A stretch of 64,000 bases of DNA, taken from the NCBI GenBank assembly GCA_002786025.1, contig NHNW01000001.1:1054001-1118000 (forward strand), written 5' to 3'. The notes under the pieces are model-generated. The model saw only the letters and a program-made list of their open reading frames with translations, was not told the origin of the DNA and did no database searches. This document shows positions 43,164-54,317 of the stretch, in pieces (within the stretch, counting starts at the first letter, position 1; each line of letters begins with the position of its first letter). This stretch comes from Zasmidium citrigriseum. Lineage: Eukaryota; Ascomycota; Dothideomycetes; Mycosphaerellales; Mycosphaerellaceae. The translations under genes and the position numbers were made by a program.

Positions 43164-45259
43164 CTAGCGAATGCGGATGTACTCCCAACGAGCCTTGCTG
43201 TCATCGCAATTGACCACGCTGAAAAACTCTTCCTCTGTGATCACAGACGAAGCTACCCGCTCATAGCAGTCGTCTACTTGTCTCAGCATGTAAAGGCAAA
43301 AGCGGCGTTCGTCACCACGATATATTGCCCAAACGACAGCGCAGAGTACGTGCTGACGGGGATCTACATTCATGTCGACTCCGTCTTCGAGAACGAACAC
43401 ATCGCCATCCCATGGGACCCGCTGTGCGGGAATATCGCCCTGCTTTCGTGTTGCTTTTGCGAGGCAATATGAACGCAAGTTGCTGTTTTCGATAATTTTG
43501 ACCTCCTCTAGTTTCGATTCGAAGACGATGGTCATGAGATGTATGGTGGGCAGATGTCCAGAAGCGGATTGAGTCTGGTTGAGCTGGTAGCAAGCCGGCG
43601 GGCTAGCCGGCAATAACTTTGTGTTGCCCTTCAACGTAGACCTCCAGAAGCATCGGTCCGGTACTCCAATTAAGCAGCTTGTATTGACGTCTGGCCCGTA
43701 GTGAAATGCAGACTCTCTGGCACGATGGGTGTAGTGATAAAAGATCGGATATGGCGCAAACAGCCAGCTCCACGAAGGGACTATGGGTGAATCCGTTGTG
43801 TGGCGTCTGATGAACAGCCCCCCATTGCTAGATGTAGCAAACGTTTTGATGTTCCAAGCAAGACAATCTCCGGAACAAGGCAGTGGTATTCCGCTTTTTG
43901 CAGCGACTGTATCACAAGGCGCCACTCTTGAGAGAAATCCCGAGAACGCATTCATACGGTCAGCCTCGAAGGTAAGCGCCCGAGCAGAGTATTCTTCGGC
44001 TGCCATGCAGTAGCTGACAAATCCATCATCAAGGTCTCCAGGATTGCAGGCCTTCCGTATGACATCAAACATCTCGTAGCCTAAGCACAGCTCCGGAGGA
44101 ACCGGGCTCATGCTTTCGGAGGGCACACTCGTCGAATACGCCTCTCTTCTCAAGGCTGCATCACAGACAAAGATCATTTCATTCGGCAACACCACTAATG
44201 AACGGGTCGCTAGGGCAAATTCCTGAAAGGTCCAACCTCGTCGAGAATAGGGTTGCCTCAATAAAGTTTCGTTGAGCCTTTCGGTGGCTCTCGAGCGGAC
44301 AATGCTCATCTCTTCGCCAAAATGATTCGTGGCTGTAACCAAGATCAGTTCTGCGTTTCTCGGATTTGAGAGAGAGCCCGGAAGACCCGCTTCTGCATTC
44401 TCTCCTGAAGCGGCTATGATTACGATTTCAGCAGACTCGTAGATCGTGCCCATTTGAACCAATGTATCATGCAGCTTTTGGGACGAACTACGGTCGACAC
44501 GGAGCTGGTCGATCCAAATGTATGGCATATCGAGAGATCTAGCCAGAATGATGGCTTGTCTCAGAGTTGGAGGCAGCAATTCAAGGTTCTTTCTCCCTTT
44601 CAGTGGCATCGGTGGTGGACTCGCGGCGGGGAGACCCCACACGTACGACAGAGCCGCATAACGAGGCAAAGTCCTTTGTGGATGGACAATGTCGAACTCG
44701 AGGGTTAGGGTGTCCAGTAAATGGAGAGTTCTCGTTTGTATCAGGGTCTGTAGTGCTGCCTTATTGTGCTGCGAATGGTCGTGATGGTTTTTGCAATCGC
44801 GCAGCCACGTTTTCAGTTGCAGCACGTCTGCCACAGGACGGACAAGCTGTCTTCGAAAGAATGACACGGGTTGCATATCGTCCGGCCCGATCATATCGAA
44901 GCCACCAAGACCCGAAAAATGTTCAGGTGAATGGACACCACCATCAGTTTCCAAAGAGAAGCCAAGTTCGAGTATGGACACCATCTCGAATCAGGTATGT
45001 TGCCGTGCATCACTGGCAGAACGCGTCTGGCCCAAAAGGTGACTTCCTCGTTCCTTGGGGCAGTCACGTTAGACCGAGCGTCCGAATACAGGCCCGCCGC
45101 GAACCAACAGATGGGGCACTCCAAAACATCTCCATTTTTCCAGGTGCTCAGCCGGTAGTAGGCATGAGGATTGACTTTGTCTTCGGGAAGATAATAGTGG
45201 CGGTCGTTCAAAGGGAACAAGAAGTCGGCAAGGTTGCAAGCTGAGCAGAGTGAGGCCAT
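43164..45259 (-). CDS. HET-domain (heterokaryon incompatibility) protein
   Basis: A 666-aa model with exon 1 45259-44942 (donor uncertain by 3 nt) and exon 2 44846-43164. The 95-bp intron has a weak GTGGTG/GTGTCC donor. Exon 1 encodes a Cys-rich start (MASLCSACNLADFLFP, ECPICWFAAGLY) typical of the leader of many HET proteins. The HET domain (PF06985) shows PRYAALSYVWG, MPYIWIDQLRVDR, MGTIYESAEIVIIAAS and YSRRGWTFQEFALATRSLVV in the canonical order. Then comes a long variable region with PSWSWLFAP. HET domains trigger regulated cell death on non-self recognition (family knowledge). The partner is unknown. It is near the DUF7708/NACHT-like gene and DUF7025-AAA gene, consistent with an incompatibility neighbourhood. 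Confidence 0.88.
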
Positions 45260-45584
45260 GATTCTTAGGTGGTATTGAATCTCCAGCTAGGGCGGGCGGG
45301 CATCAAAGTTGAAGGCGCGCTGATGGCGCTCCATGCATCTGAGAATCGTCGGAAAAGAAGAATGAGAAAAGGACATGGCGAACTGCGAGGCCGTTCGTAT
45401 GTTAGTGGAGGCGAAGTCAAAAGGTAGGCGGAGCTGCGCGTGAAGTCAAAAACTGATAAATTAAGGTTACGCTAGTAAGTAGCGTAGCCGCTGCCGAACC
45501 CTGTAATCGCCAAGATTTCGATCTTGACCTCGAAAAAGTCGCCTGGAACCAACCTCAACCTCAACACCCACGACATATTCTACA

Positions 45585-46106
45585 ATGGCGACGACGACAG
45601 ACACCAAAGCGCAACCCTACACCTTCGACCTCGGCCACATGCTCGTCACCGACCCCAACCCGCTCCCAGCCTACACCCAAACAACCAAAGAAGAGACCCT
45701 CACAACAACCGCCCGCGGCTGCGCGCAAGCCCTTATAAACCAACTCCTCACCCACTGCGAAATCGCACGCTCAGACGACGGCTCCCTCCAACTAAACCTC
45801 CCGACTCCAGAAACCCACCTCCCTCGTGAAAAACACGTGCCGAAGGAGAAGGAAAAGACGAAATGGGAGAAGTTCGCAGAGAAGAAGGGCATTAAGCCGA
45901 AGAAGCGGGATGGCAAACTCAAGTTTGATGAGACGAAGGGCGAGTGGGTGCAGAAGTATGGGTATAAGCCGGGGATGGGTAAGGATGATGGGCCGGGGGA
46001 GTGGTTGGAGGAGATTGATGAGAAGGCCGAGAGGAAGGCTAAAGAGGGGAGTGGGAAGGGTGGTGAGAGGAGGGAGAAGAAGATGAAGATGAGGAAGGCG
46101 AAGTGA
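45585..46106 (+). CDS. RRS1: Ribosome biogenesis protein Rrs1
   Basis: A 173-aa protein matching the RRS1 family, which with Rpf2 loads the 5S RNP into pre-60S particles in the nucleolus. The conserved core reads TTARGCAQALINQLLTHC, then LPREKHVPKEKEKTKWEKFA, GIKPKKRDGKLKFDETKGEW and KYGYKPG, in family order. The C-terminus is a Lys/Glu-rich tail. The protein is somewhat short for the family. A frame at 46,166-46,330 (EKENIANIVGLGRNEAKRR) preceded by a possible acceptor could be a missed 3' exon, but the phase does not fit simply. The 325-bp gap to the divergent HET gene is its promoter. The start gives MATTTDTKAQPYTFDLG. Confidence 0.88.
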   Translation: MATTTDTKAQPYTFDLGHMLVTDPNPLPAYTQTTKEETLTTTARGCAQALINQLLTHCEIARSDDGSLQLNLPTPETHLPREKHVPKEKEKTKWEKFAEKKGIKPKKRDGKLKFDETKGEWVQKYGYKPGMGKDDGPGEWLEEIDEKAERKAKEGSGKGGERREKKMKMRKAK

Positions 46107-46407
46107 GGTGTGGGATGGAGTTGGAAGGGATTTGACTGGAGCGAACAAGGCATGCTCTATCGCAGATGGGCGCAAAAATTCGGTCTTCAAAGACCAAGGC
46201 AGGTCCAGACGGCAACTCATCAGCTGAACGGATCGAAAAGGAGAACATCGCCAATATCGTTGGTCTGGGGAGGAACGAGGCCAAGCGCCGAAAGTCGAGA
46301 GGAGAAGAAGGGTTACAGCACTTCGAAAAGCTTGGAATGCCGTGTATTCATAGATGCTGCTCAAAATGCTATGCTCAAAGGGCTGCACTGCCGCTTCCAA
46401 CGCTCCA

Positions 46408-48269
46408 TCAAAACTTAATCTGCCACTTCGGATGCGTCCTAATCCTCTCCCCATAATGATAAAACACCCAAGGAATCGGACACAGCGCCAACGCAATGAA
46501 CGCCAGCAAACTATTCCCCCATCCCAACCCCAGACCCTGGTACATCTGAAGTCCGAAGAGCGGAAACACGCCCCCAAAAACCGACCTCAAAATCGTATTC
46601 GCCGCCATCGCACTCGCCGCATAAAGCGTAAAAGTATCCACCAAATACGTATTAATACACATAAAACACGCAATCAACCCCACGCCCACAAAAAGCGTCC
46701 CCAGCAGCGGCACCGCCCACTGGATCTCATACTGCGCCGTCCAGCCATAAATAAACAGCCCCAGAGGCAGGAATGGCCCGACGTACATAAGCAGTGGGAG
46801 ACGGTATTCGGGTTTTACGATCCCGTCGTTGTGTTTTCTTGCGAGGGAGGTCATGACGCGGTCGGAGGTGAAGCCTAGGAGGGCGAGGCCGATGAAGTTG
46901 CCGATTCCCATGCCGATGTAGACGAGGCCGACGGTGGAGGAGGAGAAACCGTAGGAGTCTTCGAAGACGAAGGTGAAGGTTGTGAAGAGGAGGTAGAGGA
47001 AGCCGTAGACGACGGCTAGGTGAGGCGTCAGCTTGCATTGTGAACGTTTGTCGACAGCTTGGAGTACTAACCCATGTAGAGTGACATCAAAGCGCAGATA
47101 GGAGAGAGGAACATTAGCTTTGTTGGGCGAACGATGGCGCGGATGAAGAGTTGCTTTGGCGTGAGTCCGTTGTCGAGTTTCGAGCGCAGGTTCATGTTGC
47201 CGGTTTCTTTGCGTAGGCGTTCGGCTTTGCGTTCGAGGAGGGTTGGTGCGTATGTCTCGCGGAGGAAGATTACGGCCATGATGGCGATCGCACCGGTAGC
47301 GATGGCGATGACATAGAAGATCCATCTGGCGAAGTCAATATCTCTCGCTATCGGTGTAACAGTGGTATTGTGAGAGGACGTACCGCCATCCCTTAGCTTC
47401 ACTTAGGAAGCCACCACCAACAGGGCCAACGACAGGGCCAAGAAGTGGACCCATCGCCTTTAGATCCGTAAGCAAGTTGTTCGACTTGAATTTCACCTCG
47501 AGTCACTCACCCAAATCGCCATAGCACCGCCTCTCTTATCCGCTACCATCATATCCGCAATCGTCCCACCCCCAATCGTAATCGGCGCAACACCCCAAAC
47601 ACCTTGAAAGAATCGAAACGCCACCAGCGCTCCCATACTCGGCGCAACAGCACAAGCAATAGTAAAAGCGATGAAACCAATGTTGCAGATATGATAGACA
47701 TACAGCCTGCCGTAAAGCTCGCTCATGGGTGCAATCACGAGCGGCCCAAAGGCGAAGCCAAGAACGTAGATCGAGACGACGAAGGTCGCCAACGTTTGAC
47801 TTTCTGTGCCGAACTCTCGCATGACTTGAGGTACACCAGGTGCGAACATAGATGAGGCGAGAGGCGTGAGGAAAGTCAAGGCTGAGAGACAGGCGATGTT
47901 GCCCCATTTGAGGCCGTTGCTCCAGTTCATTGGATTCGCCGGGTCATCGTCGCCGTCCCACGAAACTATGTTGGGGTCTTCTTCTGTCGTTGTTGCGGTT
48001 GGCTCGGCTTTCTCGGGATCTCTTGTCGGCTTTTCGTTCAAGGTAGAGGTTTCTGATCGCTCGTGGTCTTCGCCTTTCTCCGCTTCTGTGTCTTTGCCCA
48101 AGGCACTCGGCGGCTTGACGAGTGATTGCGCTAGATGTCCAACTTCGACAACGCCGTCACCGGACATGTCGGCATCGTGTCCTTCTTGATATGCCGTTCT
48201 TTCGGGCTCTGGTAAGTCGCCGCCAAGGAAGCCTGGTGTTGGCACAGCCTGGCTTCCTGGTGCGGCCAT
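46408..48269 (-). CDS. Major facilitator superfamily transporter (DHA1 type)
   Basis: A 564-aa carrier: exons 48269-47511, 47457-47384, 47325-47072 and 47015-46408 (introns 53, 58 and 56 bp). A 110-residue charged cytoplasmic N-tail (Glu/Thr/Lys-rich) precedes [21 protein letters not shown], the usual entry to TM1 in polyamine/multidrug DHA1 carriers. The spliced middle is [33 protein letters not shown] (read across two junctions), containing the antiporter-type motif C GPxxGPxxGGF. Later [19 protein letters not shown] is restored by intron 3. It is a plasma-membrane exporter by analogy; substrate unknown. It converges with RRS1. Confidence 0.9.
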
Positions 48270-49673
48270 GCTGGCGTTCGCGGTCTTGAGAGGTCATTGT
48301 TAGCAGAAGGAGTCTTGACGGGGATCAGGCTGTCGCCAATGGGTATGCTCTGTTCGTGTGTCAGACTCACAAAGTGCTTACCTAGGCGCGCTTCGCGGGT
48401 GTGAGAGCCAACCAAAGGTGCGAGATCTCGCAGGGCTCTTCCTGAAGGAATACCAGATCAGATCTAGATCTCAAAGTCGCGCAACTAGAAGGTACGATGA
48501 AAGATAAAGTGTGCTCAATGCCTGGAAACAATGGAAAAGACCAAGACCTGTCACAGTACCACAAGAACATGGAGGTGGAAGAGCTTCTTCGCCTCGCGTA
48601 TGTACAAGCAGCCACCACATGATGGGTCGGAAGATCGGGATACCTTTGACCACCGCCCGTTCGGCAGATGTCCTTCTGTAGCCGTTTATGCAGGCATAGC
48701 AACACAGCACTACCCCTATTGGGCGGTCTGGCCGAGCATAAAGAGGAGGTGTCGTTCAAATGGCTGATCCCGCGGACGCTCCGGACGAGTGATTTGGTGT
48801 GGCTGCAAGCCATGCCGGGTCGCGGCTGGCCTCCGCAGCCAAAGACCGACCACTGCATAATCGCCGGAGGGGATCTCATATTTGGGGTATGGAGAGGTTA
48901 CACGTCCGCCAGGTCGAGCGTGTCCGAACCAAGATCTGCCCGGCATTGATCATGAGGTCCTTTGAGAGGCTGCTCATCTAGCAAAGATCAAGTTGTGGCA
49001 GCTTCGTCCGTTGGCAAACAGAACACACGCGTATTCGAAGTGCTGCTTCCATACTTGGGGCTTGAAGCGTTCCTGAGGCTTGTCTTCATCTGCGGTATGC
49101 CTCAAAGCGTGGTCGATGCTTTTCATGCAAGAGCCGCGTGATTGACATGATCAATGATTGCAATCGAGTGCAAGGTTGGTCGTTCGCGTAGGCCAGCCTG
49201 GATCTTCACATGATTGGGACAAGAGCGTGTAGAGCGGGATGTCGGCATTCTCAAAGACTTTTGAAGGCCAAGTGAGCAGTCCTGATGTATATGAATGAAT
49301 TGGCAGATAATTTTGTGGATGATGTTTTGGAGACGAAGTGTTGTTTGACTTTGGTTAGGAAAGTCAATCAAATAATACTTAATCTCGGCAGACCTACCAC
49401 GCCTGGTGCCAAGATTCATCCCACCTCACGTCTTCGAAATATTCAGGACGGACGCTAGACGCCGAAAACAGTAACCGCCAACCCACCATCCTCGACGTCT
49501 CTTCCCCCAAATCGCAGATACCCTTTGCGCCCGTGATCGCAAAGTGTCAAAAAGGCCTCAGATCCAGCAAACGGACCACTGCGACATCACGACCGCCTTC
49601 AAACCACCACACGCGACTACCTTATTAGTGTTCGAGCATCTGAAATAGAACGACTACGACGACACCACCCGGC
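48270..49673. other. 1.4-kb divergent intergenic region
   Basis: Upstream of both the MFS gene and eIF3m. Several open frames under 170 codons on both strands show no family features or splice context. No repeat, tRNA or transposon remnant was recognised. Confidence 0.5.
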
Positions 49674-51011
49674 ATGCCCGGCTTCCCAAAGCTCTCCCTT
49701 GTGGAGGGTGCCTTTGAGGAGCTGTCCCTCGAACTCGCCACCTACCTCGACAATGCCAAAGGCGAGGGCTCCAAGCTCGCCGACGAAATCACGCCCCTCC
49801 TCGCCGATCCCGAGAAGTCAGACCGACCGAAAGAGACCGACCGCGTCAACGTGCTCAAGAAGCTCGTCGGCGCCAGCTCCATCCTAAATGGCGCTCCAGA
49901 GAGAGAACTGCAGGCCGCCTACAACCTCCTCATACACCTCATCTCGCAAGTCGAGGAGCCCGACATGTTCATTGCCCGAATCTGCACGTACATGACTGCC
50001 CCCATTACCTCCTCACCTCAGAACGGCACAGGTATCGCGCTTGGCATACTCAGCACCCTCTTCAACAGCGTCCCTCCTGATGACGAGACGAGATATAACG
50101 TACTGCTGGCGACCATTGAAGTGATCAAGAAGTCGGGCAACTGGGACACGCTGCAGCCTCAGCTCAAGAATGTGGACAAGTGGGCACAAGAGTGGGAGCT
50201 TGAAGACGAGGACAAGCGGAAGCTCTACCTAGCTGTCTCCGATGCTGCCGCTTCTGCGAAGGAGCTGGACCAGAGCTACCACTACCTCCTCAAGGCTCTT
50301 AAGACCATCCAAGAAGATGCTTCCTCTGAGGAGGCCAGCAAACTCTCTGTCCGCGCTATGAAGCTCGCCCTCCACAACGAGAAGCACTTCGACTTCCAGG
50401 ACTTGACTGGCCTCGACAGTATCCAGGCACTACGGAAATCGGACCAGACCTGGGCAGAGCTGCTCGAGCTATTCGTGCGCGAAGACTACGAGGAGTTCCA
50501 AGACTTCAAGGAGACCAACGATTCTTTCCTTCCCGACAATGGCCTCGACGAGGACATTCTGGACAAGAAGATGCGCCAACTTACTCTCGCCTCGCTCGCC
50601 GCCCACAACGCCCACACCCGCACTCTCCCATACGCCCAGATCGCCAAGGCATTGAACGTACCTACCGAGGACGTCGAGATGTGGGTGATCGACTGCATCC
50701 GCAGCGGCCTCATCGAGGGCAAGCTCTCCCAACAGAAGCAAGAATTTCTCATCCACCGAAGCACGTACCGGGTATTCAGCGACACGCAATGGCGTGAGGT
50801 TGCTAGCAGACTGGAGACGTGGCGGAGCAGCCTGACCAACGTGCTGGCGGTCATTCGACAGCAGAAGGAGGAGTTCATCAAGGAGAAGGAGGCTGAGGCG
50901 TCGGGTCAGGGTGCGCAGAACGGCCAGGGACAGGGTGGCTTCCGGCAAAACACGCGGCAGCAGCGAAATGCGCCTGAGCGGAGCCAGCCGCAGGCAGTCG
51001 AGGCGGAGTAG
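49674..51011 (+). CDS. Eukaryotic translation initiation factor 3 subunit M (PCI domain)
   Basis: A 445-aa intronless protein beginning MPGFPKLSLVEGAFEELSLELA. It is helical throughout, with a C-terminal PCI domain: RQLTLASLAAHNAHTRTLPYAQIAKALNVPTEDVE, then WVIDCIRSGLIEGKLSQQKQEFLIHRSTYRVF. That is the winged-helix signature of the eIF3m/CSN7-like family. The upstream helical repeats (NLLIHLISQVEEPDMFIARI; YNVLLATIEVIKKSGNW) fit eIF3m. It acts in the cytoplasmic eIF3 complex during 43S assembly. The tail is Gln/Gly/Arg-rich (GQGQGGFRQNTRQQRN). Codon use is strongly C-ending, as in highly expressed fungal genes. Confidence 0.92.
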   Translation: MPGFPKLSLVEGAFEELSLELATYLDNAKGEGSKLADEITPLLADPEKSDRPKETDRVNVLKKLVGASSILNGAPERELQAAYNLLIHLISQVEEPDMFIARICTYMTAPITSSPQNGTGIALGILSTLFNSVPPDDETRYNVLLATIEVIKKSGNWDTLQPQLKNVDKWAQEWELEDEDKRKLYLAVSDAAASAKELDQSYHYLLKALKTIQEDASSEEASKLSVRAMKLALHNEKHFDFQDLTGLDSIQALRKSDQTWAELLELFVREDYEEFQDFKETNDSFLPDNGLDEDILDKKMRQLTLASLAAHNAHTRTLPYAQIAKALNVPTEDVEMWVIDCIRSGLIEGKLSQQKQEFLIHRSTYRVFSDTQWREVASRLETWRSSLTNVLAVIRQQKEEFIKEKEAEASGQGAQNGQGQGGFRQNTRQQRNAPERSQPQAVEAE

Positions 51012-51103
51012 GGGTTGACTTGTTGATCATTTGCAATGCATTAAGCGATTGTGGCGTCTGAGGGAAATCTCTCGGATGAGAGGCAATGCGGATAGGGGTT
51101 ATC

Positions 51104-51189
51104 ATGAGAACTGGTTGAAATGCATACTACCTCAGAAGCAATTGAGATGAAAACTGGTTGAAATGCATACTACTTCAGAAGCAATTGAG
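51104..51189 (+). repeat. Tandem duplication of a 43-bp unit
   Basis: Two adjacent 43-bp copies (51104-51146 and 51147-51189) starting ATGAGAACTGG / ATGAAAACTGG, differing at two positions. It lies about 95 bp after the eIF3m stop, probably in the 3' UTR. A local slippage-type duplication is the simplest explanation. Confidence 0.9.
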
Positions 51190-51570
51190 CTGTCTCTCTT
51201 CCTCGTGTGTCGATGTCTATCGCTGCGTCAATGCAGCCGGGGATAGCCACTCGCTGGCATGATCGCCTGCTGAGACGGGCATTGCCGTGGAGATGAAAAC
51301 GAGCTGGTGATGAGTCGATTGACAGCCACTCAAGTACATGTAGACATGGTGGAGAGCACCTCTTGATCTGCCGGCTCCATTCTGAGTCGATGAATGCATC
51401 AATGAAGCAACCGTTGTCTTAGAAAGATGAGACCTGATGGAGATTTGCTTCGACTTATTACTGCTAGCCTCCTTCTGCGGACTTCATCACAAGAGCTTTG
51501 AAGAATGTGATGGGGACAGCATCGAGTTCCAGGTTTTCCACAACGAGCTCAACTTTCTAATCATGAAGAA
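51190..51570. other. Intergenic, convergent 3' ends, nothing else recognised
   Basis: 380 bp between the tandem repeat and the stop of the Dsl1/ZW10-type gene. It should hold both 3' UTRs. No motif stood out. Confidence 0.4.
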
Positions 51571-54015
51571 CTACCTCCTCCCGCCCCTCCTAATCTCCTG
51601 AATCGCCTGCCTCCTCAACCCACTCTCCGCAAAAAGCGCCTCCACCAACCCCACGACCTCCTCCGCCTCAAACTCCAAACTCAACTCCCCCTCGCCCCAA
51701 AGATACCTAATATCCGCCAAACTACTCTCCATCAACTCGCCCAAATACTGAAACTTGAGCCAATTCGGACAATAAATAAACGTCATATCCCTCGCGTCAC
51801 TTCCATCTTCCGCTTGCTGCAAGAACAAATCCCTCGCGGTTTGGACGTGGTCGATGAGGTTTTTGAGTTCTTTGGAGTCGGCTTCGGAGATGTCGGGCAG
51901 GTCTTCGATTTCGGTTATCATTTTTCCGGTTACGGTGGCGAGGAGACTGCCGATGGATTGGAGGAGGGCGGATTGCGAGAGGATGGGGTGCCATTGTTTG
52001 TAGACTTCGCGGAGGCGGTCGGTGGTTTGTTCGACAGCGGACTCGCATTCTTGTTTGAAGGGGGGTGTGGTGCAGTTGCTGAAACCTTGGGCGCCGTCGA
52101 GGAGGTCGCGGAGGACGGTTCGTTGGGACTCCATTTCGGTGCCGTAGGCTCGCTTGGCGAATTGGTCAAGAAGTTTGACATCGTTGTCTAGCCGGAGGCG
52201 CGAGGCTGGGGGCTGGGATGCCTGCCAGGAGCGGAGTTGGTCCGAGAGGCGGGAGGCATCGTTGTAGATTAGCATGTTGCCGGTCCCTAGTTTGGCGTAG
52301 GCCGTGGGTGCTGTAGCCCGATAGATGGCCAGGGCAAGCGTGGGTAGAGTGTACAGAGCTTGTGCGGCCGGTCCGATTGGGGTGCCACTGTACTCGATCG
52401 TTGAGAGCGTGCCAGCGTCTGAAATGACCTGCTGGATGAGATCAAGTATGCTATCGGGGATGGCAGTGACAGTGAATGTCTCCCGGAGCGTGAGCTCTTG
52501 CTGATTGGGCTTTTTCGCAGCTGCTTCGCCGTTGACATTAGGCGCCTCCTTCTTGGCCACCTTCGGACTATCAGCCTTTTGCGGTTCATCACCATCGCCC
52601 CAGCCCCACGCCTCGTCGTCCTCAGCATTGTCTTCTTTCGGAGGCTCGTCATCGTCAGGCATATCCCAAGCGCTCGCATCTTCGTCGTCATCAGCTGGCG
52701 CCGGTTGTTCTGGCTGTGTCGCAGACTCTTCTTCAGGGTCATCCCAGGCGGTGTCCCACTCGTCGTCTCCGGCCTCGCCACCCTGGGCCAGCGCATCATC
52801 ATTGCTGACGACTTGAGTCTCAACACGCTCAACAGTCTTCGTCTCGCGCAGTCCAGTGAAGACAAGATTGCGGACATCCGAGAGCAGAACTTCTCGTCGT
52901 TTCGTGAGCCATATCCGTGGAGCGCCCTGGACCCAATCGCGGAGGGGTTTACTTCCATGCCATCCTAGTTGATCAAGATCGTCTGCAAATCCGACCACAT
53001 CGTTCAGCAAGGTTTGGAATGATTGCATCTCGGCGATCTCAAGAGGGACCGCAGGCTCAAGCCATTCTTCCTCCAGCCGTGTCGCTAGCGCAGGAATGAG
53101 GGCCTCAGACAGCGGTACGGCGACTGCTGCAGGTAGTCTCTCGGCCAGGAATGCAATCGTGATCTTGAGGTCCTTGAACAGAGTCTCTGGGCTCGCATCG
53201 TCGTTGAGATCTTGGCAGGCAATCTGGTCGTTCTGCACAGCGACGCGCAGGACTCTCCCGTCACGAGCAACATGCAGTCGTGGTCTAACAATCGCCCTGT
53301 CAAGCTCCTTCCCAAGCTTCGTGATCCTCTCCTCGAAAATGCCCACCCTCTTCGCAGCATCCACAAGCCCTTCCAGCCCATCCTTAATCACGACATTTCG
53401 CCCTTCAACATCCACATTCAGCGTCTTACTCCACCTCTCCCCAACAGTCTCCTTAACACTCTCCCTCAACCCCTCAACCCTCCTCCTCAAAACCCCCTTA
53501 ACACCACCCTCACCCTCTCCAAGCCCCTCAACACTCTCCTCGCCATCCTCCAAGCCCTTCAACGCAGCCGTGACATCCCCCTCTACCAAATTCTCTTTCA
53601 CCTTCCCAAGCACACCATTCGCAAACCTCACATGCTCCAATCTCGTCCCCACACTCTCCTGAAACTGCACCTCTTTCTCCAAAAGCTCAACTTGTCGTCT
53701 CTTATCCTCTTCCTTCCTTTTCAGCTCCTCGGCCTCTTCAGACTCCTGCACAATAGCCCTTGCGACTTCTCTGCTGCGAATGATGTCTGCTTGGAGTTGT
53801 TTCGCGCGGGTGATCCAGGAGTCGATGTCTGAGGAGGAGGATCGGCTGATCGATCGGATCTCGGATTTGACATCTTCTTGGACTTTTTGGAGCTCGGAGC
53901 TTAGCTTTTGCAGCGTTGTGGTGGAGAGCTCTGCGGATGCCACGTCTTCGGAGTCGGGGTAGGCGCCATTGTCGATGTAGGAGAGGACGGCCGGAGCTAC
54001 GACGTCGGCCGACAT
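51571..54015 (-). CDS. Dsl1/ZW10-family vesicle-tethering protein
   Basis: An 814-aa intronless protein of the ZW10/Dsl1 family. In fungi it tethers Golgi-derived COPI vesicles at the ER in the Dsl1 complex. The N-terminal third is coiled-coil (TTTLQKLSSELQKVQEDVKSEI; REVARAIVQESEEAEELKRK). The centre has the family-like LRVAVQNDQI and LEIAEMQSFQTLLNDVVGF. Residues about 415-480 form a low-complexity acidic loop with repeated Trp motifs (DDEWDTAWDD, ASAWDMPDDDE, AWGWGDGDE). It resembles the Dsl1 lasso that binds coatomer. The C-terminal helical region follows (LRDLLDGAQGF; DPEXHIC-like MTFIYCPNWLKFQYLGELMESSLADIRYLW). It is divergent from the small unknown gene across 302 bp. Confidence 0.85.
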   Translation of the reverse strand: MSADVVAPAVLSYIDNGAYPDSEDVASAELSTTTLQKLSSELQKVQEDVKSEIRSISRSSSSDIDSWITRAKQLQADIIRSREVARAIVQESEEAEELKRKEEDKRRQVELLEKEVQFQESVGTRLEHVRFANGVLGKVKENLVEGDVTAALKGLEDGEESVEGLGEGEGGVKGVLRRRVEGLRESVKETVGERWSKTLNVDVEGRNVVIKDGLEGLVDAAKRVGIFEERITKLGKELDRAIVRPRLHVARDGRVLRVAVQNDQIACQDLNDDASPETLFKDLKITIAFLAERLPAAVAVPLSEALIPALATRLEEEWLEPAVPLEIAEMQSFQTLLNDVVGFADDLDQLGWHGSKPLRDWVQGAPRIWLTKRREVLLSDVRNLVFTGLRETKTVERVETQVVSNDDALAQGGEAGDDEWDTAWDDPEEESATQPEQPAPADDDEDASAWDMPDDDEPPKEDNAEDDEAWGWGDGDEPQKADSPKVAKKEAPNVNGEAAAKKPNQQELTLRETFTVTAIPDSILDLIQQVISDAGTLSTIEYSGTPIGPAAQALYTLPTLALAIYRATAPTAYAKLGTGNMLIYNDASRLSDQLRSWQASQPPASRLRLDNDVKLLDQFAKRAYGTEMESQRTVLRDLLDGAQGFSNCTTPPFKQECESAVEQTTDRLREVYKQWHPILSQSALLQSIGSLLATVTGKMITEIEDLPDISEADSKELKNLIDHVQTARDLFLQQAEDGSDARDMTFIYCPNWLKFQYLGELMESSLADIRYLWGEGELSLEFEAEEVVGLVEALFAESGLRRQAIQEIRRGGRR

Positions 54016-54317
54016 CTCGATGTCTTTGAGAAAGGTCTGAAGGCTTCGTGCTATCGCATGGAATCGAATTCTTTTCAGTAGATGTCGTCTTTCTCACAAA
54101 CAACTTGTCAACATCCATCTGAAGTCCATTCCCTGTTCCCCATAAGCTCAAGGACCGGTCCGCGCTCCGCCAGTCACGTGCAGCCCTCGCTCTTCCCGAA
54201 TGCGATGTCACGAGGCTTGCACTTTAACTTCCTCTCGCCCAAGGAGGTGACGCAAGCAGCTGAACGATGAACAATCTCACAATAACATAGTATCAGACGA
54301 TCCTTAGCAAATTCAAG

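Noticed and set aside
46110..46456. Possible 3' exon of RRS1 (EKENIANIVGLGRNEAKRR)
   Set aside because: The best acceptor does not restore phase from a donor at the RRS1 end, and RRS1 already ends in a typical Lys-rich tail. Kept only as a remark in the gene entry.
45792..46577. 261-codon minus-strand ORF opposite RRS1
   Set aside because: It is antisense to the conserved RRS1 core and the end of the MFS gene, Leu/Pro-rich low complexity, with no family resemblance.
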